Positions 25,258 to 32,530 of a stretch of 64,000 nt of DNA are shown here, piece after piece. The stretch's first letter is position 1. The number at the start of each line of letters is the position of its first letter. A program made the translations under genes and the position numbers. The notes under the pieces were generated by a model. It saw nothing but the letters and a program-made list of their open reading frames with translations. It ran no database searches and was not told the origin of the DNA. Source of the stretch: Acidobacteriota bacterium (GTDB lineage: Bacteria; Acidobacteriota; Terriglobia; Acidiferrales; UBA7541); assembly GCA_013289955.1 (NCBI GenBank), contig JABCYZ010000026.1, positions 31,323-95,322 on the forward strand. The letters are read 5' to 3'.

Positions 25258-26502
25258 TTACCGGCCGCTCCAGCGCTTGAAAATCAGGGCGGCGTTTGTG
25301 CCGCCGAAACCGAAGGAGTTCGAGAGTGCGTATTCTACCGAGGCTTTGCGGGCCACATTGGGGACGTAATCCAGGTCGCACTCGGGATCAGGGGTTTCGA
25401 GGTTGATGGTGGGGGGCAGGGTCTGGTCGCGGAGCGCCAGGACACTGATGCCGGCTTCGAGGCCGCCGGCGCCGCCGAGGAGATGGCCGGTCATGGATTT
25501 CGTCGAGCTGACTGGAACTCTCTTGGAGTAATCGCCAAAGACCCTCTTGAGCGCGCGAGTCTCAATCACGTCGCCGAGCGGCGTGGAAGTGCCGTGCGCG
25601 TTCACGTAGCCGATGTCTTCGGGCGCGAGTTTGGCGTCCTTGATGGCTGCGCGCATGACCCGATAAGCGCCGTCGCCATCGGAGGCCGGTTGCGTGATGT
25701 GGTAGGCGTCGCCGGACATGCCATAGCCGACGATTTCGGCGAGAATGGGGGCATTGCGTTTTTGCGCATGCTCGAGCGATTCGAGAATCAGAATACCGGC
25801 ACCTTCACCGACGACGAAGCCATCGCGGCCGGAGTCGAACGGGCGGCTGGCGTGAGCGGGATCGTCATTGCGGGTGGAAAGAGCCTTCATCGAAGCGAAA
25901 CCGCCTATGCCCATGGGAGTGATGGTGGCTTCGGTTCCGCCGCAGATCATCATATCGGCGGCGCCGCGCTCGATGATTTTGAAAGAATCGCCGATGGCGT
26001 GGGCGGAAGCGGAGCAGGCTGTAGCAGTGGCGGAATTCGGGCCCTTGGCGCCGTAACGAATGGAGATGTGGCCGGAAGCGAGATTGACGATGGCGGAGGG
26101 AATGAAAAACGGAGAAATTCTGCCCGGGCCGCCCTCCACTAGTTTCCGGTGCTCGCGTTCAATGATGTCGAATCCCCCGATGCCAGACGAGACATAGACC
26201 CCGACTTCGTTGAGATCAGAATCTTCGGGCTTCCAGTGGGCGGATTTCACGGCGAAATCGGCTCCAGCCAGAGCTACCTGGATGAAGCGGCCCATTTTCT
26301 TCAGTTCTTTTTTCTCGATCCAGAGGAAAGGGTCGAAGCTTTTGATTTCACCGGCGATTTTGCAATCGAAGCCGGTAGTATCGAACTGTGTGATGGTGCC
26401 GACACCGCTATGGCCGGCGACGAGGTTCTTCCACGATTCCTCCGTGCCAATGCCCAGCGCGCAGACAAGTCCAACACCCGTAACGACTACCCGGCGAGTC
26501 AA
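25258..26502 (-). CDS. fabF: 3-oxoacyl-ACP synthase II
   Basis: A 414-residue elongating condensing enzyme of fatty-acid synthesis. The Cys-His-His triad is clear: Cys in TACSASAHAIGDS, His in VNAHGTSTPLGD and His in SMTGHLLGGAGGLE. The C-terminal NSFGFGGTNAALIFKRW closes the thiolase fold. It joins malonyl-ACP to acyl-ACP. The acpP stop is 38 bp upstream on the same strand, and the pair shares the acpP promoter. It ends the fatty-acid cluster. Confidence 0.96.
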   Translation of the reverse strand: MTRRVVVTGVGLVCALGIGTEESWKNLVAGHSGVGTITQFDTTGFDCKIAGEIKSFDPFLWIEKKELKKMGRFIQVALAGADFAVKSAHWKPEDSDLNEVGVYVSSGIGGFDIIEREHRKLVEGGPGRISPFFIPSAIVNLASGHISIRYGAKGPNSATATACSASAHAIGDSFKIIERGAADMMICGGTEATITPMGIGGFASMKALSTRNDDPAHASRPFDSGRDGFVVGEGAGILILESLEHAQKRNAPILAEIVGYGMSGDAYHITQPASDGDGAYRVMRAAIKDAKLAPEDIGYVNAHGTSTPLGDVIETRALKRVFGDYSKRVPVSSTKSMTGHLLGGAGGLEAGISVLALRDQTLPPTINLETPDPECDLDYVPNVARKASVEYALSNSFGFGGTNAALIFKRWSGR

Positions 26503-26540
26503 CTCAGTAATGCTCCCTGTTGAGGTGGTAATTTCGTGGC

Positions 26541-26783
26541 TTACTTTCCCTTGGCGTGCTTGTCGATGTACTCGACGGCGTCCTTCACCGTGGTCATCTT
26601 CTCGGCGTCTTCGTCGGGAACTTCGATTCCGAACGCTTCCTCAAACGCCATGACTAATTCGACCTGGTCGAGAGAATCTGCACCGAGGTCGTCCACGAAG
26701 GACGCTGTCGGCGTCACTTCGGCTTCATCGACGCCGAGTTGCTCGACGATAATTTGTTTTACGCGCTCTTCCACACTGGCCAT
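26541..26783 (-). CDS. acpP: Acyl carrier protein
   Basis: An 80-residue acidic carrier with the phosphopantetheine serine in DDLGADSLDQVELVMAFEE. It carries growing acyl chains in the cytoplasm. The GGAGG site 9 bp before the ATG is strong. A good sigma-70-type promoter lies about 115 bp upstream, in the 295-bp gap after fabG, so acpP-fabF can be expressed independently of the plsX-fabD-fabG part. Confidence 0.97.
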   Translation of the reverse strand: MASVEERVKQIIVEQLGVDEAEVTPTASFVDDLGADSLDQVELVMAFEEAFGIEVPDEDAEKMTTVKDAVEYIDKHAKGK

Positions 26784-26896
26784 TCCGGTGTCCTCCGCGA
26801 TTTGCTATCGCTTATTATGCAACGACGTACACTAACAGTTTATCGGCCCCAATGCCGTGGTACGGACTCGAAAATCGTCTATCAGGCAACCTGCCC

Positions 26897-26925
26897 ATTC
26901 TAGTCAGCCCATGCAACAAGGTCAA
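26897..26925 (-). promoter_or_regulatory. Sigma-70-type promoter for acpP-fabF
   Basis: On the minus strand, -35 TTGACC (26920-26925) and -10 TAGAAT (26897-26902) are separated by exactly 17 bp. Each hexamer has one mismatch to consensus. The expected transcript would start about 105 nt upstream of the acpP ATG. It lies in the widest gap of the fatty-acid cluster. No regulator site was recognised around it. Confidence 0.6.
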
Positions 26926-27078
26926 CTTTCGGCAACTCTCGAACCGCCATCATCCGTTAAATACAATGGGAGCCCGCAGCGCCCTGCTGGACTTGGCGGG
27001 AGAGCTCCGTCGACGTCCGTACTCTTCTCAAGTTACGCCGTAGTCCGCCATCGGTTCTCACGTCAAAAGGCGCGCGCC

Positions 27079-27825
27079 CTAAGCCAAGTAGAGGCCGCCG
27101 TTGACGTCGAGGACGTGCCCGGTGATGTAGGCGGCTTCATCGCTCGCTAGGAAAACGATCGCGGAGGCTACGTCCTGGGCCGTGCCCATGCGGCCGAGAG
27201 GGATGCGGTTTTTCAGTTCGGTTTTCACGGCCTCAGAGAGCACGTCGGTCATGGGGGTGGCGATGAAGCCTGGGGCTACGGCGTTTACGGTGATGTTGCG
27301 CGAGGCGATTTCGATGGCGATGGCTTTGGTCAGGCCGACGAGGCCGGCTTTGGCGGCGACGTAGTTGGCTTGGCCCGCGTTGCCCATTTGCGCGACTACG
27401 CTGGCGATGTTGATGATGCGGCCTGCGCGGGCGCGCATCATTGTGGCGAGGGATTGTTGGATACAGAGATGCGCGCCGGTCAGGTTGGTGCGGATGACCG
27501 CGTCCCAGTCTTCTTGCTTCATGCGGAGGGCCAGGCCGTCGCGGGTGATGGCGGCGTTGTTGACGAGAATGTCGAGGCGGGTGAATTTTTCGAGGGTTTG
27601 TTTGAAGCCGGATTTTATTTGGTCGGGGTCGGCTACGTCCATTCTTATGGCGATGGCTTCGCCGCCGGCGGCCTGGATGTCGGCGACCAGAGTGATGAGT
27701 TTTTCTTCGTTCCGGGCTGCTACCGCAACCTTTGCGCCCGCTTCGGCCAATGCTAGCGCGGTTTCGCGGCCTATACCTTGGCTGGCGCCGGTGACTAGGG
27801 CTACTTTGTCTTTTAGGCTGAACAT
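27079..27825 (-). CDS. fabG: 3-oxoacyl-ACP reductase
   Basis: A 248-residue short-chain dehydrogenase. The NADPH motif is VTGASQGIGRETALALA; the NNAAITRDGL loop and the catalytic Ser-Tyr-Lys set (SVVAQMGNAGQANYVAAKAG) are present. The C-terminal AAYITGHVLDVNGGLYLA matches bacterial FabG. It reduces the ketoacyl-ACP made by condensing enzymes. The frame extends 18 codons further upstream, but MFSLKDKVALVTG at 27825 is the normal start. It follows fabD by about 117 bp. Confidence 0.94.
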   Translation of the reverse strand: MFSLKDKVALVTGASQGIGRETALALAEAGAKVAVAARNEEKLITLVADIQAAGGEAIAIRMDVADPDQIKSGFKQTLEKFTRLDILVNNAAITRDGLALRMKQEDWDAVIRTNLTGAHLCIQQSLATMMRARAGRIINIASVVAQMGNAGQANYVAAKAGLVGLTKAIAIEIASRNITVNAVAPGFIATPMTDVLSEAVKTELKNRIPLGRMGTAQDVASAIVFLASDEAAYITGHVLDVNGGLYLA

Positions 27826-27891
27826 CTTTTTTTCTGTGCTCACTTTTTTCCGTATCGAAGATTTAACCCCAAGACCCACACTGAAAGAAAG

Positions 27892-27909
27892 GAAGGTGGG
27901 GCCACCTTC
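27892..27909. repeat. 18-bp palindrome between fabD and fabG
   Basis: GAAGGTGGGGCCACCTTC has 8-bp perfect arms with a 2-nt centre. It lies in the 117-bp spacer between fabD and fabG, upstream of the fabG start. It may be a partial terminator, a regulator site or an intergenic repeat. Confidence 0.5.
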
Positions 27910-27942
27910 TTGCGGTTAGGGCCTCGGCAAGCCTCGTTCTAC

Positions 27943-28896
27943 CTACGCCGCATCGGAACGAGCGCCGGCGATTTTCTCTACCGTGGCGGCCAAACTTTTT
28001 TCGTCCTCGACGTTGAGCGTGGCAGCCGAGCGCTCGATTTGGCGAAGGAGGCCGGATAGGACGCGGCCTGGGCCGACTTCCACGAATGTGTTTACGCCTT
28101 CCTCGATCAGGAGGCGGATGGATTCCTCCCAGCGGACGGGCATCGTAACTTGACGGACCAGGGCTTCGCGGGCTTCTTCGCCGGTCGAGATGGTGTCGGC
28201 ATCGACGTTGGTTACCAGCGGCACGGACAAATTTGAGAAGCTCGTGCGCTTCAGATCTTCGGCCAGGTGTTCTTGCGCCGGTGCCATGAGCGCGGAGTGG
28301 AAGGGGGCGGAGACTGCCAAAATTACGGCGCGCTTGGCGCCGAGTTGCGAGGCGATTTCCACGGCGCGCTTTACGGCGGCGGCGTGGCCGGAGATGACGG
28401 TTTGCTCGGGGGAATTTAGATTTGCGGCGGAGCAGATTTCGCCGTTCGAGGCGCGTTTGCAGGCGTCGACGACTACGGCGGGCGACAAGCCCATGATGGC
28501 GGCCATTGCGCCTACCCCTGCAGGGACGGCTTCCTGCATGTAGGTGCCGCGCTTGCGGACGAGTTTGACGGCATCCGAGAACTTCAGCGAGCCGGCAGCC
28601 ACGAGCGCGGAATATTCGCCGAGGCTGTGGCCTGCTACAAAATCGGGAGTGAGGCCTCGCTCGGCGAGGACTCGAGAGACGGCGACGGAGCAGGTGAGGA
28701 TCGCTGGCTGCGTGTTGGCGGTGAGTTTGAGCTCGTCTTCGGTGCCTTCAAAGCAGATTTTGGATATGGAGAAGCCCAGGGCAGTGTCGGCTTCTTCGAA
28801 GACGGCGCGGGCTGCGGGATATTTTTCGGCCAGCTCTTTGCCCATGCCGGGGTACTGCGAGGCTTGGCCTGGAAATACGAATGCTACTTTGCCCAT
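27943..28896 (-). CDS. fabD: Malonyl-CoA:ACP transacylase
   Basis: A 317-residue acyltransferase. It begins VAFVFPGQASQYPGMGKEL, has the catalytic serine in GHSLGEYSALVA and the catalytic histidine in APFHSALM. It loads malonate onto ACP. The C-terminal EVGPGRVLSGLLRQI is typical. It follows plsX by 22 bp. No fabH gene lies between plsX and fabD, where many bacteria have it. Confidence 0.95.
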   Translation of the reverse strand: MGKVAFVFPGQASQYPGMGKELAEKYPAARAVFEEADTALGFSISKICFEGTEDELKLTANTQPAILTCSVAVSRVLAERGLTPDFVAGHSLGEYSALVAAGSLKFSDAVKLVRKRGTYMQEAVPAGVGAMAAIMGLSPAVVVDACKRASNGEICSAANLNSPEQTVISGHAAAVKRAVEIASQLGAKRAVILAVSAPFHSALMAPAQEHLAEDLKRTSFSNLSVPLVTNVDADTISTGEEAREALVRQVTMPVRWEESIRLLIEEGVNTFVEVGPGRVLSGLLRQIERSAATLNVEDEKSLAATVEKIAGARSDAA

Positions 28897-28918
28897 CGTT
28901 AATTCCTCTCCTGAGCCG

Positions 28919-29926
28919 TCATGCGAGAACGCTCGCGGCCGAGAGCTCCTGTTCGATTTTTTCGTTGATGCGCGCGCGGGACAGGCCCGCCGCTACGCGG
29001 ATGGCGTTTTTGATGGCTTTGGCGTTCGAACGGCCATGGCCGATGACGCAAACGCCGCGCACACCCAAGAGCGGTGCGCCGCCGTACTCCGTGTAGTCGA
29101 TTGTTTTTTTCAAACCCTTCAAGGCCCCGCGCGAAAAAAGAAAACCGACCTGGGACGCCAGCGAGCTCTGGATCGATTTTTTCAGCAGGCCGAATATCTG
29201 GACGGCGAGGCCTTCGCAAATTTTCAAGGCAATATTGCCGACAAAACCGTCGCTCACGATGACGTCCACGTTTCCTGAGAAAAGATCTCCGCCTTCGACA
29301 TTGCCTACAAAATGAACCGGACTCTTTTTCAGACGCGTGTAAACCTCGCGGGTGAGTTCATTGCCCTTCATTTCTTCTTCGCCAACGGAGAGCAAGCCGA
29401 CGCGGGGGCGGCGGTTGCCGAAGGTAGCGCGATAATAGATTTCGCCCATCACTGCAAATTGCACCAGATGCTCGGGCTTGGAGTCGACGTTGGCGCCGAC
29501 ATCCAGGAGAACCGAGACGCCACCCTTGGCGTTCGGGAAAGGCGCGGCAAGCGCGACGCGATCGACCGACTCAAGAGTACCTAGCAAAAACCTTGCAACC
29601 GTCATTACGGCGCCGGTGTTGCCCGCACTGACCAGCCCATCCGCTTTCGCTTCCCGCACCAAACGCGCGGCGACGTGAACTGAGCTGTCCTTCTTGCGCC
29701 GAAACGCCTGAGCCGGATGATCTTCCATGGAGATCACTTCGCTTGCCGGGATAATGTCGATGGGCAAGTTGGGCGCGGCGTGTTTGGCCAGCTCCGCGCG
29801 GACCACATGGGGCTGCCCGACGAGTAAAACCCGGACGCCCAACTCCCGTGCAGCCAGGACACTACCTTCAACCTCGGGGCGGGGCGCGTTGTCTCCGCCC
29901 ATGGCGTCAACAGCGATTGTGATCAT
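28919..29926 (-). CDS. plsX: Phosphate acyltransferase
   Basis: A 335-residue peripheral membrane enzyme that converts acyl-ACP to acyl-phosphate for phospholipid synthesis. ITIAVDAMGGDNAPRPEVEG at the start, SAGNTGAVMTVARFLLG in the middle and GVCVIGHGRSNAKAIKNAIRVA near the end are diagnostic. It follows rpmF by about 66 bp in the conserved yceD-rpmF-plsX-fab order. Confidence 0.96.
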   Translation of the reverse strand: MITIAVDAMGGDNAPRPEVEGSVLAARELGVRVLLVGQPHVVRAELAKHAAPNLPIDIIPASEVISMEDHPAQAFRRKKDSSVHVAARLVREAKADGLVSAGNTGAVMTVARFLLGTLESVDRVALAAPFPNAKGGVSVLLDVGANVDSKPEHLVQFAVMGEIYYRATFGNRRPRVGLLSVGEEEMKGNELTREVYTRLKKSPVHFVGNVEGGDLFSGNVDVIVSDGFVGNIALKICEGLAVQIFGLLKKSIQSSLASQVGFLFSRGALKGLKKTIDYTEYGGAPLLGVRGVCVIGHGRSNAKAIKNAIRVAAGLSRARINEKIEQELSAASVLA

Positions 29927-29992
29927 CGGATTTATCCGACCGCTTCATCGGGCCGCAAGTTCCTGTACGGGACCCGGCAGAAAAAGGCGGCG

Positions 29993-30172
29993 TCAGGCCG
30001 ACTTGTCTTGGACAGCGCGGCCCTTATAGAAGCCGCAATGGGGACAAGCCTGATGCGGCTGCTTGGTTTCGTGGCAATTCGGGCATTCGCCGAGCGCCGG
30101 CTTCTCTAGAAAATCATGGGCTCGCCTGGTGCTCGTCCGTCGCTTCGAATGCCGTCTTTTTGGGTTAGGCAT
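29993..30172 (-). CDS. rpmF: 50S ribosomal protein L32
   Basis: A 59-residue protein: it opens MPNPKRRHSKRRTSTRRAHD, and two CxxC pairs follow (CPNC and CPHC) that form a zinc ribbon, then GFYKGRAVQ. This is the zinc form of L32. An AGGAG site precedes the ATG at 30172. It lies between yceD and plsX, the standard arrangement, linking ribosome and lipid synthesis. Confidence 0.96.
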   Translation of the reverse strand: MPNPKRRHSKRRTSTRRAHDFLEKPALGECPNCHETKQPHQACPHCGFYKGRAVQDKSA

Positions 30173-30189
30173 AGCAATACTCCTCGTTC

Positions 30190-30205
30190 CCGCCCTCGTG
30201 GGCGG
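30190..30205. repeat. Short hairpin upstream of rpmF
   Basis: CCGCCC and GGGCGG pair perfectly around a TCGT tetraloop in the 59-bp yceD-rpmF gap. It lies about 8 bp upstream of the rpmF ribosome site. It might act as an attenuator or mRNA processing site; nothing else supports this. Confidence 0.35.
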
Positions 30206-30231
30206 ATTCTATGGGCTTTCGGCCCTGTAAA

Positions 30232-30795
30232 CTATTGTTTTTTCAGCCAGTCCTGCTTCAGGCGCGCGAGAGGGGCTAGCCGCGGATCCGTCGCGTGGGT
30301 CTCGCAGCGGCACTCCTCGTGATTCAGGTTAGCACCGCAATTTGGGCACAATCCCCGGCAGTCACTCTGGCAAATGACCTTCAGGGGCAGAGCCAACAGC
30401 ACCTGTTCTCTTAAAACATCCGCCAGAAAGAGTCCATCGCCTTCAAAAAAGGCAATTTCCGTATCGTCGTCCTTGAGCCGGTCTTCTTTCGGCTTTGCGC
30501 CTTTGGGAAGAGGAGCATAGAAGAGGTCAAACGAGCGGTTCACGTCTTCGATGACCGGTTCAAGACAGCGCGCGCAAACCATTTCGATCTTGGTTTCGAG
30601 CTGGCCTTCGATGCGAATCTGGCCTTCGAGAAGTTCGGCCGTGGCGGTGACTTCCAGAGCCGCGACCTGCTTGATCTCGGAAGAATGGAAATCGATGCTG
30701 CCCGGGGCGTAGGTCTTCCGGATACGCAGCTTCCTAACCGCGAGTTCTTTTACATCGAGGAACAAGTCTGGGACCCCTCCGCCGCTAACGCTCAT
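30232..30795 (-). CDS. yceD: DUF177/YceD family protein
   Basis: A 187-residue cytosolic protein of the YceD (Duf177) family, always found next to rpmF and implicated in 23S rRNA metabolism in plants and bacteria. The core VCARCLEPVIEDVNRSFDLFYAPLP and the C-terminal CQSDCRGLCPNCGANLNHEECRC are characteristic; the latter has five Cys in CxxxC/CxxC spacing that could bind zinc. It begins the yceD-rpmF-plsX-fab cluster. Confidence 0.92.
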   Translation of the reverse strand: MSVSGGGVPDLFLDVKELAVRKLRIRKTYAPGSIDFHSSEIKQVAALEVTATAELLEGQIRIEGQLETKIEMVCARCLEPVIEDVNRSFDLFYAPLPKGAKPKEDRLKDDDTEIAFFEGDGLFLADVLREQVLLALPLKVICQSDCRGLCPNCGANLNHEECRCETHATDPRLAPLARLKQDWLKKQ

Positions 30796-30910
30796 GCTTT
30801 ATCATTATTCCGTCGTGCGAGCAGCAAGTCAAGGAACGGAGCCGCTTTCTGGCGCTTTTGCTGCATGGATGGCAAGGGGTGGCTCTAGTACCAACGGACA
30901 GCGCGTTCGC

Positions 30911-31747
30911 TTAAACCGATGCTGCGCGTGATTGCGGTTGGATGCCGGTGGCTTGTACGCGCGAAATGATCCATCCTTCCGGCTTCTGAATCAGGATGAC
31001 GGTCATCCGTACACAGCCGGGATTCGGCTTCTCGAGTTTTTCGGGGGGTTCCCAAGCGAGAGTGATCATGATGGCCTTGTTTCCGACAAACTGGACGTCC
31101 TCGATTTTGCCCTGCGTCCTGGCCCACCCGGTAGCCCGGAAGATAAGTTTTGCGGCCTCTCGGATGTGCGGGGGGCCAATCCACAGATTGCCGTCCGGAT
31201 CCACGAATTGGCCATCGGCGGAGAACATGCCGGCGAACTCTCCGGCGTCGCCGGAATTCCAGGCTTCGGCAAATTTCAGAACGGAAAAGATCCTCTCGGC
31301 CGGATGTATTTCCGAAACGGCTGCGTGATGGGATATCTGTTCGCGGAGGCCTTCCAGAGTCAGTCCGCGATCGCGCAAAAGACGTGCCGCCAAGGAGTTT
31401 TTTTCGCGGAGAATCCCGAGAAGAAGATGCTCCGTGCCAATGTGTTTGTCACCGAGGTGTTCCGCCTCTTCCGCGGCTCGGTTGAGGATGTGTTTGGACT
31501 CGAGGCTCAGAGGGACCTCGACGGAAGTGGAGATGCGCTCGCCGCGCGTGATGTGGGCTTCGATTTCCTCGCGGAGGGACTGCACGCCGCCCTTTTCGTC
31601 GAAAAACCTGCGGGTGAGTGCGTGATCCTCGCGGAGTAACCCGAGCAGCAGGTGCACTGTCTCGATGGTTTGGCTACCGTATTGGCTTGCTTCATAGCGT
31701 GCGAAGAAAATCGCGCGGCGGGCTTTTTCCGTATAGCGTTCAAACAT
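30911..31747 (-). CDS. Clp N-domain protein fused to an NTF2-like domain
   Basis: A 278-residue protein. Residues about 1-145 are a double Clp_N repeat (MFERYTEKARRAIFFARYEAS and later ESKHILNRAAEEAEHLGDKHIGTEHLLLGIL), the substrate-docking domain of ClpC-type unfoldases. Residues about 155-270 resemble a DUF4440/SnoaL NTF2 fold (FAEAWNSGDAGEFAGMFSADGQFVDPDG). No AAA+ ATPase module is present. It may bind Clp substrates or adaptors and a small ligand. The frame is open 59 codons further upstream, but MFERYTEKAR is the conserved start. Function is inferred from domains only. Confidence 0.83.
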   Translation of the reverse strand: MFERYTEKARRAIFFARYEASQYGSQTIETVHLLLGLLREDHALTRRFFDEKGGVQSLREEIEAHITRGERISTSVEVPLSLESKHILNRAAEEAEHLGDKHIGTEHLLLGILREKNSLAARLLRDRGLTLEGLREQISHHAAVSEIHPAERIFSVLKFAEAWNSGDAGEFAGMFSADGQFVDPDGNLWIGPPHIREAAKLIFRATGWARTQGKIEDVQFVGNKAIMITLAWEPPEKLEKPNPGCVRMTVILIQKPEGWIISRVQATGIQPQSRAASV

Positions 31748-32082
31748 ACACAGCTCACATCTCCGGCGGATGGCCGGTGCAGCTGATTCCCGGTCTTCCC
31801 TTTGGGTGCGAGCTGCGGAAGCGAGAATACCACCAGGGAAAGGGCGTCGGGAAGACGGGAGCTGTGAAAGAGGTCCCCGGTGAGCCGGCGAACGAGAAAG
31901 GCCAGGAGCGAGCAAGAATTGCACAGGACTAGTACCAGGATGCCATTTTCGACAACCAAGGGCCGCAGAACGTATGTTATTGACATAGCTGTACTTATCG
32001 AGAAAGTCGATCCTTCGCCGACTTTGGCTTATTTCGTGCCCTTCAGGAGGTCCCAGTCGACATTACATTGGGGGGAGACTTC
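31748..32082. other. Divergent intergenic region, no gene seen
   Basis: About 335 bp between the Clp_N/NTF2 gene (minus) and the next gene (plus). It must contain both promoters. A TTGACA hexamer occurs at about 31982, but no -10 at proper distance was convincing. The final 20 bp hold the GGGGGAG ribosome site of the plus-strand gene. Confidence 0.35.
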
Positions 32083-32436
32083 ATGAGATTCCGCACCATC
32101 CTTTCCTTGGCTACCTTTTTTGTTGCCTGCTTCACTTTGGCCGTATTCGCGCAACCACTGCCGGCGCATGCGGCCAGATATGGCACGAACCTAGCGCCCG
32201 AGAACCAATCCGTGGCCGGCCAGATCGCTTCGGTGGGTGACGCGGCTTTTGTCATCAGCATCACAAAAGACAAACAAAAACCGGAAACCGTGGAGTTTCT
32301 GGTGGATGACAAGACGAAAGTCGAAGGGAAACTGACGATCGGAGCGCAAGCGATGGTGGAATACCGCTCGGACAGCGGGAAAAACATTGCCGTTCACGTT
32401 GTAGTGACGCCCGCCTCCGGCATCGAGCCTTACTGA
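32083..32436 (+). CDS. Small secreted protein of unknown function (DUF5666-like)
   Basis: A 117-residue exported protein starting at an ATG with a strong GGGGGAG site. The signal peptide covers about 1-29 (AHA cleavage). The mature part, VAGQIASVGDAAFVISITKD, then VEFLVDDKTKVEGKLTIGAQAMVEYRSDSGKNIAVHVVV, resembles small beta-barrel OB-like domains (DUF5666) common in acidobacterial secreted proteins. It precedes the trehalose operon by 94 bp on the same strand. No catalytic residues are evident. Confidence 0.72.
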   Translation: MRFRTILSLATFFVACFTLAVFAQPLPAHAARYGTNLAPENQSVAGQIASVGDAAFVISITKDKQKPETVEFLVDDKTKVEGKLTIGAQAMVEYRSDSGKNIAVHVVVTPASGIEPY

Positions 32437-32530
32437 CCTACTGCTTTTCCTCTTCGCCACTTAGTGCAATCCTGTATATCTCCCAGCCCGGTACAGGATC
32501 AATCTGGAGAACTCTATTCGAGGAGTCCTG

